Origin: an uncultured Lachnospiraceae bacterium
GTDB lineage: Bacteria > Bacillota > Clostridia > Lachnospirales > Lachnospiraceae
Assembly (NCBI GenBank): GCA_947586255.1
Contig: CANPXP010000009.1
Location: 1-60,952 of the forward strand
Length of the DNA: 60,952 nt
Reading direction: 5' to 3'
Shown here: piece after piece, positions 34,552-43,771 of the stretch
Layout: each line of letters opens with the position of its first letter
Numbering within the stretch: position 1 is the stretch's first letter
Notes under the pieces: generated by a model
Told to the model about the DNA's origin: nothing
Seen by the model: the letters and a program-made list of their open reading frames with translations, nothing else
Database searches by the model: none
Program-made: the position numbers and the translations under genes

Positions 34552-35415
34552 TCACCGAAGCTCGTACAGCCTGTTTGAAAGCTCGGCAAACCGTTCCAAT
34601 GCAAGCGTTTCTCCGCGCACTGTCAAAGGCATTCCAAGCTCACCCAATACGGTTTCCACCTGTCCTCTGTCCAAGCCGAGATTTCCCGCGTTCGCGAGTC
34701 CGTTCGCCAGCGTTTTTCTGCGCTGGTTGAAAGAGGCGCGAATCACGGCAAAAAGCCACTCCTCGTCCCGCACCTCCACCGGCGGCTTATCATAACACGT
34801 TAGGCGAATCACGGCGCTGTCCACATTCGGCTTCGGCATAAAGCATGATGCGGGCACTTTGGCGATCATCTCGGGCTTCGCGTAATACTGCACAGCCAGC
34901 GACAGCGATCCGTACTCCTTGGAACCCGGCCCCACCCGCATACGATCCGCCACTTCCCTCTGCACCATGACCGTTATGCTCGCCTTCGGCACCCGACTCT
35001 CCAGCAGCGACATGATAATCGGTGTTGTGATATAATATGGAAGATTCGCCACAATCTTAAGCGGCCTGCCGCCATGCTCCGCCGCAATCCCGCGAATGTC
35101 TGTTTTCAGAATATCCTCATTGAGAACCGTCACGTTATCGTAATCCGCCAGTGTCTCCGCCAGAATCGGAAGCAGATTCCTGTCGATCTCCACCGCGACG
35201 ACTTCCCCTGCCTCCTCCGCCAGCCGTTGCGTCAGTGTGCCGATACCCGGGCCGATCTCCAGGACGCAGTCGTCTTTCGTGATATCCGCCGCCTCCACAA
35301 TTCTGTCCAATATACTGTTGTCCACCAGAAAATTCTGTCCGTATTTTTTCCGAAAATCAAATCCGTACCTCTGTATGATCTCCGCCGTATTTCTTCTGTT
35401 TCCCAGCGTGGCCAT
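34552..35415 (-). CDS. rsmA: 16S rRNA (A1518/A1519) dimethyltransferase
   Basis: A 287-residue RsmA/KsgA enzyme, which dimethylates two adenines near the 3' end of 16S rRNA. The S-adenosylmethionine site is VLEIGPGIGTLTQRL and the catalytic motif IV is NLPYYITTPI; the N-terminal KKYGQNFLVD is also diagnostic. Start at ATG 35415, with GGGAGG six bases upstream, in preference to 35439. Upstream is tatD on the same strand, a frequent pairing in Firmicutes. Confidence 0.95.
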   Translation of the reverse strand: MATLGNRRNTAEIIQRYGFDFRKKYGQNFLVDNSILDRIVEAADITKDDCVLEIGPGIGTLTQRLAEEAGEVVAVEIDRNLLPILAETLADYDNVTVLNEDILKTDIRGIAAEHGGRPLKIVANLPYYITTPIIMSLLESRVPKASITVMVQREVADRMRVGPGSKEYGSLSLAVQYYAKPEMIAKVPASCFMPKPNVDSAVIRLTCYDKPPVEVRDEEWLFAVIRASFNQRRKTLANGLANAGNLGLDRGQVETVLGELGMPLTVRGETLALERFAELSNRLYELR

Positions 35416-35461
35416 AGAAACCTCCCGTCCGCTCGGCATGCGCTCGCGTCGCAGCGCCTTC

Positions 35462-36235
35462 CTATTTTACGCGAAACAGCTTCTTCGCGTTATCGCCTGT
35501 AATTTTTTCCACCTCTTCACAGCTGATTCCCTTGAGCGCCGCGATCTCCTGCACCACATAGGGGAGATTCAGGGACGAATTGCGCATGCCGCGGTTCGGC
35601 TCCGGCGCCAGATACGGGCTGTCCGTCTCCAGCAGGATGCGGTCCATCGGAATATACTGTACCGCCTCCTTCAGTTTCTTCGCGTTTTTGAAAGTGATCA
35701 CACCGCCGATGCCGAAGTAATACCCCATCTCCAGATATTCCCGCGCGATTTCCTTCGTGTAGGAAAAACAGTGGATCACGCCGCCGATCTTCTCCGCGCG
35801 ATTCGCCCGCAGGATATCCAGCGTGTCCTTCGCGGCGTCCCTGGAGTGAATGATCACGGGAAGGCCGACCTCCCCCGCCAGCGCCAGCTGCCTCTCAAAC
35901 CACAGCTTCTGCACGGAAGCCTCCGGTTCCTTCCAGTGGTAATCCAGACCGATCTCACCTACCGCCACAACCTTTGGCGCGGCGCACTGCTCCTTAAGCC
36001 ACGCAAGTTTCTCCTCATTCAGCTCCTCCGTCTCGCTGGGGTGTACGCCCATAGCGCCGTATACAAAGGGATATCGCTCCATCAACGCCAGCGTGCGCCT
36101 GCAGTTTTCGATACTCGATCCCACGTTGAGCACATATTCGATTCCGTTCTCCCTGAGCGAGAGGAGCAGCCGATCTCGATCCTCGTCAAACACCTCGTCG
36201 TCGTAATGCGCATGGCTTTCAAAAATCATTTTCAT
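35462..36235 (-). CDS. tatD: TatD family metal-dependent hydrolase
   Basis: A 257-residue TIM-barrel metallohydrolase of the TatD (YcfH/YabD) type, a 3'-5' DNase or RNase in studied members. Metal ligands are visible in FESHAHYDDE, GEIGLDYHW, VIHSRDA, GVIHCFS and LETDSPYLAPEPNRG. Complete and unremarkable; it precedes rsmA by 46 bases. Confidence 0.94.
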   Translation of the reverse strand: MKMIFESHAHYDDEVFDEDRDRLLLSLRENGIEYVLNVGSSIENCRRTLALMERYPFVYGAMGVHPSETEELNEEKLAWLKEQCAAPKVVAVGEIGLDYHWKEPEASVQKLWFERQLALAGEVGLPVIIHSRDAAKDTLDILRANRAEKIGGVIHCFSYTKEIAREYLEMGYYFGIGGVITFKNAKKLKEAVQYIPMDRILLETDSPYLAPEPNRGMRNSSLNLPYVVQEIAALKGISCEEVEKITGDNAKKLFRVK

Positions 36236-36286
36236 TCCTCCCGAACAATTTCAAAACAATGTCTTAAAAATTTCTGAAAAAAATGC

Positions 36287-36315
36287 TTGCAATGCAAATG
36301 ACATTATACTATAAT
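36287..36315 (+). promoter_or_regulatory. promoter of tRNA-Lys
   Basis: -35 TTGCAA (36287-36292) and consensus -10 TATAAT (36310-36315), 17 bases apart, 39 bases before the tRNA. Confidence 0.75.
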
Positions 36316-36354
36316 AACTCTTGCGTGTTGGGACGGCGCCCAATCGCCGGATAC

Positions 36355-36427
36355 GCACCGCTAGCTCAGTTGGTAGAGCACCTGACTCTTAATCAGGGTG
36401 TCCAGGGTTCGAGCCCCTGGCGGTGCA
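36355..36427 (+). tRNA. tRNA-Lys (CTT)
   Basis: Acceptor arms GCACCGC and GCGGTGC pair fully; the anticodon stem CTGA/TCAG encloses CTCTTAA, anticodon CTT; T arm CAGGG-TTCGAGC-CCCTG. Discriminator A at 36427; CCA is not encoded. Confidence 0.96.
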
Positions 36428-36432
36428 CTATA

Positions 36433-36479
36433 AGGACTGATTTTGGAGTGATTGCACTCTGGGGTCGGTTCTTTTTTTG
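36433..36479 (+). terminator. terminator after tRNA-Lys
   Basis: A long hairpin (AGGACTGA to 36440 with TCGGTTCT, inner GGAGTG with CACTCT, several G-T pairs) followed by seven T. It also lies at the 3' end of the convergent permease gene. Confidence 0.8.
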
Positions 36480-36480
36480 T

Positions 36481-37323
36481 TCAGAATACAATGCCGAGCG
36501 CCTCCACGGCAATTCCCGCCACAGCGCCGATCAGATAGAGCATCCCGATCAGGCGAAGATTCTCCCGCCGGTCGTCATTCACCCTGAGAAGCACCAGAAG
36601 CCCAACGCCCGTTCCGGACAGCAGGCCCGCAATCATCGCTCCCGCGCCCAGCACGCCGTCCAGATACAGCTGCGTGATAACCACGGAGGCCGCGCAGTTG
36701 GGAATCAGACCGATCAGGCCCGCCACAGCCGGTCCCAGAATCGGCCGGTCGAGAATCAGACCGCCGAGCACATCTTCCCCCACCCACGCAATCACCAGAT
36801 TCAGGGCCAGGGATATCAGCAGAATATAGATAAAAATTTCAACCGTATGGTGCAGCGCGGACTTCCAGATACCGTTCTCACAGTGACAGTGGTGCTGTTC
36901 GCAGAGGTGATCGATCTTCACCTCTCCTCTGCTTCGTCGAAAAATACGGTCAATCGCCATCCCCGCCGCGGCCGCGACGACAAGCTTGGTCAAAAGCACC
37001 CTGAGCATCAGGCCAATCCCGACATTCTCGGATATCATAATCGGAAGCATCTCATCGGAGGTCGACAAAAATACCGCCATCAGTGTACCCATCGTGATGA
37101 TCCCGCCCGCATACAGATTGGAGGCCGCCGCCGAAAAACCGCACTGCGGAAAAACGCCGAGAAGCGCGCCGAGAAGCGGCCCGCCCTTGTCCGCGTTCCG
37201 AATCGCCGCCTGCATCTTCATCCCCGCCTTGTGTTCCAGATACTCCATGACCAGGTAGGTGAGAAACAGGAACGGCAGGAGCTTTATGCTGTCTGTCAGA
37301 CTGTCTGTGATGATATCCGTCAT
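36481..37323 (-). CDS. putative metal efflux permease (ArsP_2/manganese transporter type)
   Basis: A 280-residue protein with about eight membrane helices in two pseudo-repeats; each half carries a Gly-Pro-Cys-type turn, GVFPQCGFSAAASNLYAGG and GLIPNCAASVVITQLYLDG, the mark of the putative arsenic/manganese efflux family. Between the halves is a His/Cys-rich cytoplasmic loop, HLCEQHHCHCENG, likely a metal-binding sensor. Substrate is not proven. It runs alone, convergent with tRNA-Lys. Confidence 0.83.
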   Translation of the reverse strand: MTDIITDSLTDSIKLLPFLFLTYLVMEYLEHKAGMKMQAAIRNADKGGPLLGALLGVFPQCGFSAAASNLYAGGIITMGTLMAVFLSTSDEMLPIMISENVGIGLMLRVLLTKLVVAAAAGMAIDRIFRRSRGEVKIDHLCEQHHCHCENGIWKSALHHTVEIFIYILLISLALNLVIAWVGEDVLGGLILDRPILGPAVAGLIGLIPNCAASVVITQLYLDGVLGAGAMIAGLLSGTGVGLLVLLRVNDDRRENLRLIGMLYLIGAVAGIAVEALGIVF

Positions 37324-37505
37324 GTCCGATTTCGCTTCCTTATATTGTTCCTCGAATCACTTTACACACTAGAATACCGTTTCTCTATATAAAATGCAAG
37401 GCGAAAAACACCGGCGCCGAAAATAATAATTGATTATTGCGTCAAAATGTATTAACATATTAGGTGTGTACTTGTCGATTTCAGACAAAAGAGGAGGAAT
37501 TTTCC

Positions 37506-37778
37506 ATGGAAGGGTTAAAAAACATGATGGAGGAGGCCGTAGAGTATCAGCTCAACAAGATACTTCCCACAATGCCGAATGTCTGTTCCTGCGAAAAATG
37601 CCGGCTGGACATGGCATCCTTCGCGCTCAACAGACTGACCCCTCAGTATGTGAGAACCGACACCGGCGCCCTTTTCCAGAAATTGAACAATTCCTCCCAG
37701 CAGGCGGAAGTCGAGGTCATGACAACCGTTATGAACGCGATCAATATCATCAGCGCACATCCGAAACACGATACATAA
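37506..37778 (+). CDS. ComFB-like late competence family protein
   Basis: A 90-residue protein with the ComFB pattern: an N-terminal helix EEAVEYQLNKILPTMPNVCSC, the cluster CSCEKCRLDMASFALN and RLTPQYV. The three close cysteines suggest zinc binding. ComFB-like proteins in some bacteria bind cyclic dinucleotides. Start at ATG 37506 behind GAGGAGGAA; a GTG start at 37464 is less likely. It stands alone with its own terminator. Confidence 0.82.
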   Translation: MEGLKNMMEEAVEYQLNKILPTMPNVCSCEKCRLDMASFALNRLTPQYVRTDTGALFQKLNNSSQQAEVEVMTTVMNAINIISAHPKHDT

Positions 37779-37801
37779 TGCGACAATATCGCAGACATAC
37801 C

Positions 37802-37829
37802 AAGAGCCGGACATTTTGTCCGGCTCTTA
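37802..37829 (+). terminator. terminator after the ComFB-like gene
   Basis: Perfect eleven-base arms AAGAGCCGGAC and GTCCGGCTCTT around a five-base loop. The T tail is short on either strand; the hairpin separates two convergent genes and may serve both. Confidence 0.7.
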
Positions 37830-37844
37830 TTGACTCTTCACCTC

Positions 37845-38363
37845 TCAGGAGTTCGCTTTTTCCTTGCTGCGAACTGCTTTCTTGATATACGCTCCCACTT
37901 CCTCCTTCGGTATGGAGAGCGCCAGCGACATCTCGCTGTAGAGAAGCTCCTCCGCCCTGTGCAGATACTGTTCGTCCGAGGAGAGCACCTTCTTGCCCTC
38001 CTGCAGGCGCTTCTGCCTGCGCAGATAAAGCGTCTTGATGATCCGCACGAGGCTCTCGCAGTCGTATGTGCAGATCGCATCCTTGTACAGCTGCTCCCTG
38101 CTCTTTTCCTCCTGGATCCAGACGGTCTCGATCTCCGTGATCTGATCGACCAGCGCTTCCGCTTCCCGCTTGTTCATGATTCTGCGCATGACCACCTTGT
38201 CATTGTCGACCGGCGTGTAGACCGTACTTCCTTTCTCAAAGACAGGCTCCAGCACATAGTATTTGCGTTCCTTGTCCGATCTGTCGATCGGATTGTCCGT
38301 AATGGTAACAACGCGGCAGACACCGTGTCCGCCGCACATAATCAGTTGATCTTCCTTAAACAT
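37845..38363 (-). CDS. CarD/CdnL-like RNA polymerase-binding regulator
   Basis: A 172-residue CarD_CdnL_TRCF family protein. The N-terminal Tudor-like domain (1-65: QLIMCGGHGVCRVVTITDN, YYVLEPVFEKGSTVYTPVDN) should contact the polymerase beta subunit; the helical C-terminus (70-165) contacts promoter DNA and stabilises the open complex. Start at ATG 38363 behind AGGGAG; an extension to 38396 is open but lacks a site. Confidence 0.85.
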   Translation of the reverse strand: MFKEDQLIMCGGHGVCRVVTITDNPIDRSDKERKYYVLEPVFEKGSTVYTPVDNDKVVMRRIMNKREAEALVDQITEIETVWIQEEKSREQLYKDAICTYDCESLVRIIKTLYLRRQKRLQEGKKVLSSDEQYLHRAEELLYSEMSLALSIPKEEVGAYIKKAVRSKEKANS

Positions 38364-38515
38364 GGCTCCCTCCGCTTCGACCTTATATACCGACAATTCT
38401 CCATTACTATATATAGTTTAACACTATATTTTGGTTTTAGTAAGTGTTTTCCGAATATTTATGAGATTTTCGGCATTTTTGCGACAAACGCGGAGAGCGT
38501 TTTTGTGAAAAACTT

Positions 38516-39763
38516 CTATAAAGAATAACTGTTCAAATATTTCTCCTGCTCGGGTGTGAGCACATCGATCTCCTTGCCGAGGAATGCGAGCTTGCGCTTC
38601 GCCACATCCCTGTCCACTTCCTCCGGCACATCGATCAGCTTCTCGGTGAGCTCGCTGCCATGCTCCACCAGATATTTCGCGGAGAGCGCCTGAATCGCAA
38701 AGCTCATATCCATGATCTCCGCCGGGTGTCCGTCGCCTGCTGCCAGGTTCACGAGACGGCCTTCCGCCAACACAAAGATCCACTGTCCCGTAGGCAGCTT
38801 GTATCCCATGATATTCTTGCGCTGCTCCTTCTGCTCCACGGCGTTTGCCTTGAGCCACGCCATATCAATCTCACAGTCAAAATGTCCGGCGTTGCAGAGG
38901 ATCGCGCCCTCCTTCATCTCGGCGAAGTCCTCCTTGTCGATCACGCCGTCACAGCCCGTCACGGTGATAAAGAAGTCTCCGACCTTGGCCGCCTCTTTCA
39001 TCGGCATGACGTCGAAGCCGTCCATGACCGCCTCAATCGCCTTGATCGGATCAATCTCTGTCACGATAACCCGCGCGCCGAGTCCCTTCGCCCGCATCGC
39101 CGTACCCTTGCCGCACCAGCCATAACCGGCCACCACTACGATCTTGCCGGCCACGATCAGGTTCGTCGTCCTGTTGATGCCGTCCCACACGGACTGTCCC
39201 GTACCGTACCGATTATCGAAGAAGTGCTTGCACGCCGCGTTGTTGACGCGGACCATCGGGAATTTCAACTCTCCGGCCCTGTTCATTGCCTCCAGGCGGA
39301 TAATACCCGTCGTCGTCTCCTCGCATCCGCCGATGATATTCGGGATCAGCTGCGGCATCTCCTTATGCACCATGTTGACGAGATCCCCGCCGTCGTCGAT
39401 GATGATATTCGGTCCGGCTTCCAACACATGACGGATATGTGTCTCGTACTCCTCCTGGGTAGCATCGTACCAGGCGTGCACTTCCAGCCCGGCCTTGACA
39501 AGCGCCGCCGCCACGTCGTCCTGGGTGGACAGCGGATTGGAGCCCGTCACATACATATCCGCGCCGCCCGCGGCAAGCACCAGACACAGATACGCCGTCT
39601 TCGCCTCCAGATGCACGGAGAGCGTGATCTTCTTGCCCGCAAAAGGCTTGCTCTCACTGAACTCCTTCTCCAGGGTGCGCAGCAAATCGCAGTTGCGCTT
39701 CACCCACTCGATCTTTCTCTCACCGGATTCGGCAAGATTAATGTCTCTGATTTCGCTACTCAT
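38516..39763 (-). CDS. ahcY: adenosylhomocysteinase
   Basis: A 415-residue S-adenosylhomocysteine hydrolase, which splits SAH to adenosine and homocysteine and so clears the product of methyltransferases. The NAD-binding motif is VVAGYGWCGKGTAMRAKGLG; substrate residues are in NNAACKHFFDNRYGTGQS; the C-terminus ends in QEKYLNSYSL rather than the KPDHYRY tail of longer bacterial and eukaryotic forms, as in the shorter archaeal/thermophilic type. GGAGGAAA lies before ATG 39763. Confidence 0.95.
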   Translation of the reverse strand: MSSEIRDINLAESGERKIEWVKRNCDLLRTLEKEFSESKPFAGKKITLSVHLEAKTAYLCLVLAAGGADMYVTGSNPLSTQDDVAAALVKAGLEVHAWYDATQEEYETHIRHVLEAGPNIIIDDGGDLVNMVHKEMPQLIPNIIGGCEETTTGIIRLEAMNRAGELKFPMVRVNNAACKHFFDNRYGTGQSVWDGINRTTNLIVAGKIVVVAGYGWCGKGTAMRAKGLGARVIVTEIDPIKAIEAVMDGFDVMPMKEAAKVGDFFITVTGCDGVIDKEDFAEMKEGAILCNAGHFDCEIDMAWLKANAVEQKEQRKNIMGYKLPTGQWIFVLAEGRLVNLAAGDGHPAEIMDMSFAIQALSAKYLVEHGSELTEKLIDVPEEVDRDVAKRKLAFLGKEIDVLTPEQEKYLNSYSL

Positions 39764-39801
39764 TGATAGTTTCCTCCTGCAAATTAATCAGCCGAATTTT
39801 T

Positions 39802-39834
39802 ATTATAGTGATGGTCGTCTGTCCTATCATCACT
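39802..39834 (-). promoter_or_regulatory. ahcY promoter region with inverted repeat
   Basis: A consensus -10 TATAAT (39807-39802) lies 39 bases before ahcY, but no good -35 is at the right distance. Instead a perfect seven-base dyad, AGTGATG (39807-39813 and its partner CATCACT 39828-39834), spans the -35 region. It looks like a regulator-binding site; the regulator is unknown. Confidence 0.45.
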
Positions 39835-39875
39835 GAAATCTATGGGAATGCGCCTGCGGCCCATTCTTTCCTGTC

Positions 39876-41096
39876 TCAGAAAAACATCTCCTTATACCAC
39901 CTCACGGCCTCCGTGTACGCGCCGAATATCGTATCGGTGGAGATGCCCTTCACAACCAGCTGTCTGCCGACCTCCTGCCAGTCCGCGCTCTCATAATAGA
40001 GCATGAAGTCGTACACCTGCGCCAAGTCACCTTTGTGATCTATGAGCGCGTCCGAGATTTCCTTCGCCACATTCACCCTGCCGAGAGCCTCCTCGAGCGG
40101 CACATTCAGCACAATATCCAGCACGGAAAACAGACCGAGCAGGAAAAGTTCCTGCGCCTTCTGCGCAAGCCCGAAGGCGGGCGCGAGACATTCCGCGAAC
40201 TTCGCGCGAAGCAGCGACTCTCTCGTGATCTCATTGGGCTTATCGGCGCAGAGCTCCTTCGTGATCACGGTGTTGATCCACTTCTTCAGCTCTCTCTGGC
40301 CGAGGATGGCCGCTGCGTGACGGATCGAAGTAACCTCCGAATTGACGGCGATCTTGTTGACCATCTCAAGCAGCGACAGAACCAGCGCCGTATCGCGCCC
40401 GATGATGTCCGCCGCCTGCGTCAGCTCATAGTCGTCGTCGTTGACGATCTTCATCAGCTCCAGATAGTTGACCTTCAAGGGCTCTATCTTCGTCTGTCCC
40501 TTGGTGACGGGAATCCGGAAGAAATCACCCTCAAACATACAGAACGCTTCATCGTCCTTAAGCTGGTCAAACAGTTCCTGGCTCTCTATGTTGCCGACAC
40601 AGATCCTGATGTTGGGATATTGATGCGCAAAATAAATCTTCGCGGTCATCACGTCGACCTTCTTGCTGTCCAGGATAATGTAATCCATCGAATCGAGAAT
40701 GCCCTTGTAATTCTCAAACTCCGCGATCGGCAGCTTCATCATCGCCAGATGATAGCCTCTCTCCTTCAGCTGCGCGAGCCGGTTCTTATAGTCGTCGCGA
40801 TTCGCGATGGACTTGTCAAACAGAAGCACCAGACTGTCCTTCATGTCCTCCGTCTGGGACTCGATATCCGAGAATACATTGATCGGTCCGATCGGCAGGA
40901 ACACCTTGGAATCCGGCGACAAAGTGTCAATGCCGATATTTTTGATGATCTCGATTCCGTCCACTCTGCCGGCGCCGTCGAGCACAGCCAGCCCCTGCAG
41001 CTCCGGATTGAGCAGATAGTTCTCCTTCTGTGAAAACAAAGAGTACGCGCTCACCTTCATATCCTTGTCAAAAAACGGTACCAACGTCGCAAGCAT
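39876..41096 (-). CDS. HDOD domain signalling protein (YuxH-like)
   Basis: A 406-residue protein in the EAL-HDOD layout. The first 200 residues resemble an EAL barrel but lack the E-A-L motif and the metal-binding residues, so no cyclic-di-GMP hydrolysis is expected. The HDOD domain (about 205-395) contains LMKIVNDDDYELTQAADIIG and ALVLSLLEMVNKIAV, again without the HD pair. Such proteins act as scaffolds in motility and stress signalling. Start at ATG 41096 after AAGGTGAC. Confidence 0.85.
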   Translation of the reverse strand: MLATLVPFFDKDMKVSAYSLFSQKENYLLNPELQGLAVLDGAGRVDGIEIIKNIGIDTLSPDSKVFLPIGPINVFSDIESQTEDMKDSLVLLFDKSIANRDDYKNRLAQLKERGYHLAMMKLPIAEFENYKGILDSMDYIILDSKKVDVMTAKIYFAHQYPNIRICVGNIESQELFDQLKDDEAFCMFEGDFFRIPVTKGQTKIEPLKVNYLELMKIVNDDDYELTQAADIIGRDTALVLSLLEMVNKIAVNSEVTSIRHAAAILGQRELKKWINTVITKELCADKPNEITRESLLRAKFAECLAPAFGLAQKAQELFLLGLFSVLDIVLNVPLEEALGRVNVAKEISDALIDHKGDLAQVYDFMLYYESADWQEVGRQLVVKGISTDTIFGAYTEAVRWYKEMFF

Positions 41097-41293
41097 ATCT
41101 GTCACCTTCCCCTTTTCATTTATATTTGGCACGGTTCACCGCCGATTTATAACCCGTATAAAATCATTTTTACATGTTTCAGCTATAAATTCAAGTCTAT
41201 TTCGTGGATTCCTGCCAAATATAGTCTGGGAAATATGCTTTGGATGTGATATACTGTCCGCAAAAGCAGCACGGCTGACCAAAGGAGGCTCCT

Positions 41294-42250
41294 ATGAAAA
41301 TCGTAATTCTGGAAAGAAACAGCGTCGGCACGGATGTGGACGTATCCTGCCTGGAAAAATTCGGGGAAGTGACCTGCTACCCCAACACGGTGGCGCAGAA
41401 CACCGCAGAGCGCATCAGGGATGCGGACATCGTCATCTGCAACAAAGCGCCCATGAACGAGACGACCATGAAGGACGCATCGAACATCAGACTGATCTGT
41501 CTCTTCGCGACGGGCTATGACAACGTGGACACCGCCTACTGCAAGAGCCGCGGCATCAAAGTCGCCAACGTGGTCAACTACTGCACCTCCATGGTGACGC
41601 AGCACACGCTGCTCCTCGCGCTCGCCCTCACGGAACGACTGGCGCACTACGACCAGTATGTCAAGTCCGGCGCCTACAGCGCGCAGGACCGCTTCTCCAA
41701 TTTCGACAGAGTGTTCCACGACATGGAGAGCATGACCTGGGGCATCGTCGGCATGGGCACGATCGGCCGCAGAGTCGCATCGCTGGCACAGGCGCTGGGC
41801 TGCCGCGTCATCTTCTACTCCGCCTCCGGCCAGAGTACCTGCACGGAATATGAGCGCGTGGACTTCGACACCCTGCTCGCGCAGTCCGATATTCTCTCCC
41901 TGCACTGTCCGCTCAGTGACAGGACCAGAGGGTTGATCGACGGAAGCGCCTTTAAGAAGATGAAGAAGACCGCAGTTCTCATCAATGTGGCGCGCGGCCC
42001 AGTGGTGGATACGCAGGCGCTCTTCGACGCCCTGACGGACGGCGAGATCGCCGCGGCGGGACTGGATGTGCTGGAGAAGGAACCGATGGCCCAGGACAAT
42101 CCGCTCCGCCAGATCCAGGACAGCACGAAGCTGATCGTCACGCCCCACATGGCATGGGCCAGCGTGGAAGCCAGAACCCGCGTCGTGGAGGAAACCTATA
42201 AAAATATAGAAGCTTTTCTGCACGGCGAAGAACGGAACGTGGTGTCGTAA
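41294..42250 (+). CDS. D-2-hydroxyacid dehydrogenase
   Basis: A 318-residue NAD-dependent oxidoreductase for 2-keto/2-hydroxy acids, closest in look to hydroxypyruvate/glycerate dehydrogenases. The nucleotide site is GIVGMGTIGRRVASLAQALG; the catalytic Arg is in NVARGPVVD, the Glu in LEKEPMA and the His in TPHMAWAS. Substrate not determinable. AAAGGAGG is nine bases before the ATG. Convergent with the MATE gene. Confidence 0.9.
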   Translation: MKIVILERNSVGTDVDVSCLEKFGEVTCYPNTVAQNTAERIRDADIVICNKAPMNETTMKDASNIRLICLFATGYDNVDTAYCKSRGIKVANVVNYCTSMVTQHTLLLALALTERLAHYDQYVKSGAYSAQDRFSNFDRVFHDMESMTWGIVGMGTIGRRVASLAQALGCRVIFYSASGQSTCTEYERVDFDTLLAQSDILSLHCPLSDRTRGLIDGSAFKKMKKTAVLINVARGPVVDTQALFDALTDGEIAAAGLDVLEKEPMAQDNPLRQIQDSTKLIVTPHMAWASVEARTRVVEETYKNIEAFLHGEERNVVS

Positions 42251-42287
42251 GCCGCTCTGCAGAGATGATGCAGATATTTTTTGCGCC

Positions 42288-43616
42288 TCACGCTTTCAGT
42301 TGATTCATCCACCCGCGGCGCCTGAAAACGACGAGAGAGACGGCGAAGCGGATGCATTCCTCCAAGGACAGCGTGAAGTAGACCATCGGAATAGGCCAGT
42401 GGAGCACGAATGCAGTAAGGAGCCCCAGAGGAATGCCGAAGAGCCAGGTGCCCACCAGGTCAATGACCATGACGTATGTCGTTTTTCCGCCGCTGCGCAG
42501 GATACCGCTGCCGATAATCATGTTCAGCACCTTGAAGGGCATGACCGCAGCGTAGGCAGTGAGGATCTGAACCGTCAGCTCCCGGATGCCGGCCTCCACC
42601 TTGAAAATACGCACATACCATGGGCTTATAAAGAAAATCACCACAGACAGAAGCAGGGATCCCGCCAAGCCGTAGAGAAGGAGCTTTTTCGCCTCCCTAT
42701 AGGCCATCTCCCTGTCCCCGTCGCCAAGGCGCTTGCCGATGAGGATCGCCGCGGCCTGACTCAAGCCGCACAAGGTCCCGATTGCAAGAGACTGCACGGG
42801 ATTCGTCAGCGTCATGGCGGCGGTGGCGGCAGTGCCCAGATGTCCGTATATGCCGGCGTACACGTTTTCGCCCAAAACCCACATAAATTCACTGATCAGT
42901 AGCGGCAGCAGCATGGACAGATACTGTCCCCATGCAAAGGGACCCGCCGCAGCGCCTTCTGTTCTCTCCCGATATCCCAGATACATCACAAAAATGACTG
43001 CAAAATAGACGAGCTGTGAGATCAGCGTCGCAAACGCCGCCCCGGTGATACCGAGAACCGGCGCACCCAGCCGTCCGAAGATCAGTATCCAGTTCAGCCC
43101 GGTATTGACCGCCGCCGACGCAATCCCGGCATAGAGCGGAAGGAACGCCTTTTCCATGCACCGCAGATGGGTGGACAGAATGGTAACCCCCGCTATGGGG
43201 AAGAAGGTGCCGGACACGATGGCGAGATACCGCCCAGCCGCTTCCGCGGTAACGATATCGTCGATATAAAAGCTCATGATCTGCTTTGGAACAGCGACGC
43301 CGGCCAAAGTGAACAGCGCGGCAAGAGCGAGGCACACCCGCAGATTGAGGATCATACTCCGGCGGGTTTCGGCGGTATTTTTCTGACCCAGGTACTGGGA
43401 AATCATGATCCCCGCCACAGCGCCCACGGCGGATACGACCACGTTGAATATCCCCGTGAATTTTCCGGCAAGCCCCACCGCGGCCACCTCCACGCCTCCA
43501 AGCTGACCAATCATGACCTGATCCACCACGCCGAAGGACGCCTGAAGCATGGACTGCAGCGCTGCGGGAACCGCCAGAGCACATACAGAATAGAAAAAAG
43601 ATCGTTCTCGTTTCAT
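42288..43616 (-). CDS. MATE family efflux transporter
   Basis: A 442-residue, twelve-helix multidrug/toxic compound exporter. The MATE pattern is clear in both halves: AVPAALQSMLQASFGVVDQVMIGQLG at the start (read as segments) and TLTNPVQSLAIGTLCGLSQA in the middle. It normally uses a Na+ or H+ gradient. A LacI-type regulator gene ends 155 bases upstream on the same strand and might control it. Confidence 0.92.
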   Translation of the reverse strand: MKRERSFFYSVCALAVPAALQSMLQASFGVVDQVMIGQLGGVEVAAVGLAGKFTGIFNVVVSAVGAVAGIMISQYLGQKNTAETRRSMILNLRVCLALAALFTLAGVAVPKQIMSFYIDDIVTAEAAGRYLAIVSGTFFPIAGVTILSTHLRCMEKAFLPLYAGIASAAVNTGLNWILIFGRLGAPVLGITGAAFATLISQLVYFAVIFVMYLGYRERTEGAAAGPFAWGQYLSMLLPLLISEFMWVLGENVYAGIYGHLGTAATAAMTLTNPVQSLAIGTLCGLSQAAAILIGKRLGDGDREMAYREAKKLLLYGLAGSLLLSVVIFFISPWYVRIFKVEAGIRELTVQILTAYAAVMPFKVLNMIIGSGILRSGGKTTYVMVIDLVGTWLFGIPLGLLTAFVLHWPIPMVYFTLSLEECIRFAVSLVVFRRRGWMNQLKA

Positions 43617-43771
43617 TTTCGTTCAGCCTCCCTGTCTGCAAAAAAGTTTTCCCGTCAGCTCAATTATAAACTGGCGGGAAAACGCTTTTCAAATCTTAAA
43701 TCCGTAAGCTGTGACAAAAATGAAGCCGCGGTTTTGTTGAAAATGACAGGAAAATACCGGAGGCAGCCGAT

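Noticed and set aside
36355-36480. tRNA-Lys as attachment site of an integrated element
   Set aside because: No integrase, no duplicated tRNA end and ordinary core genes on both sides.
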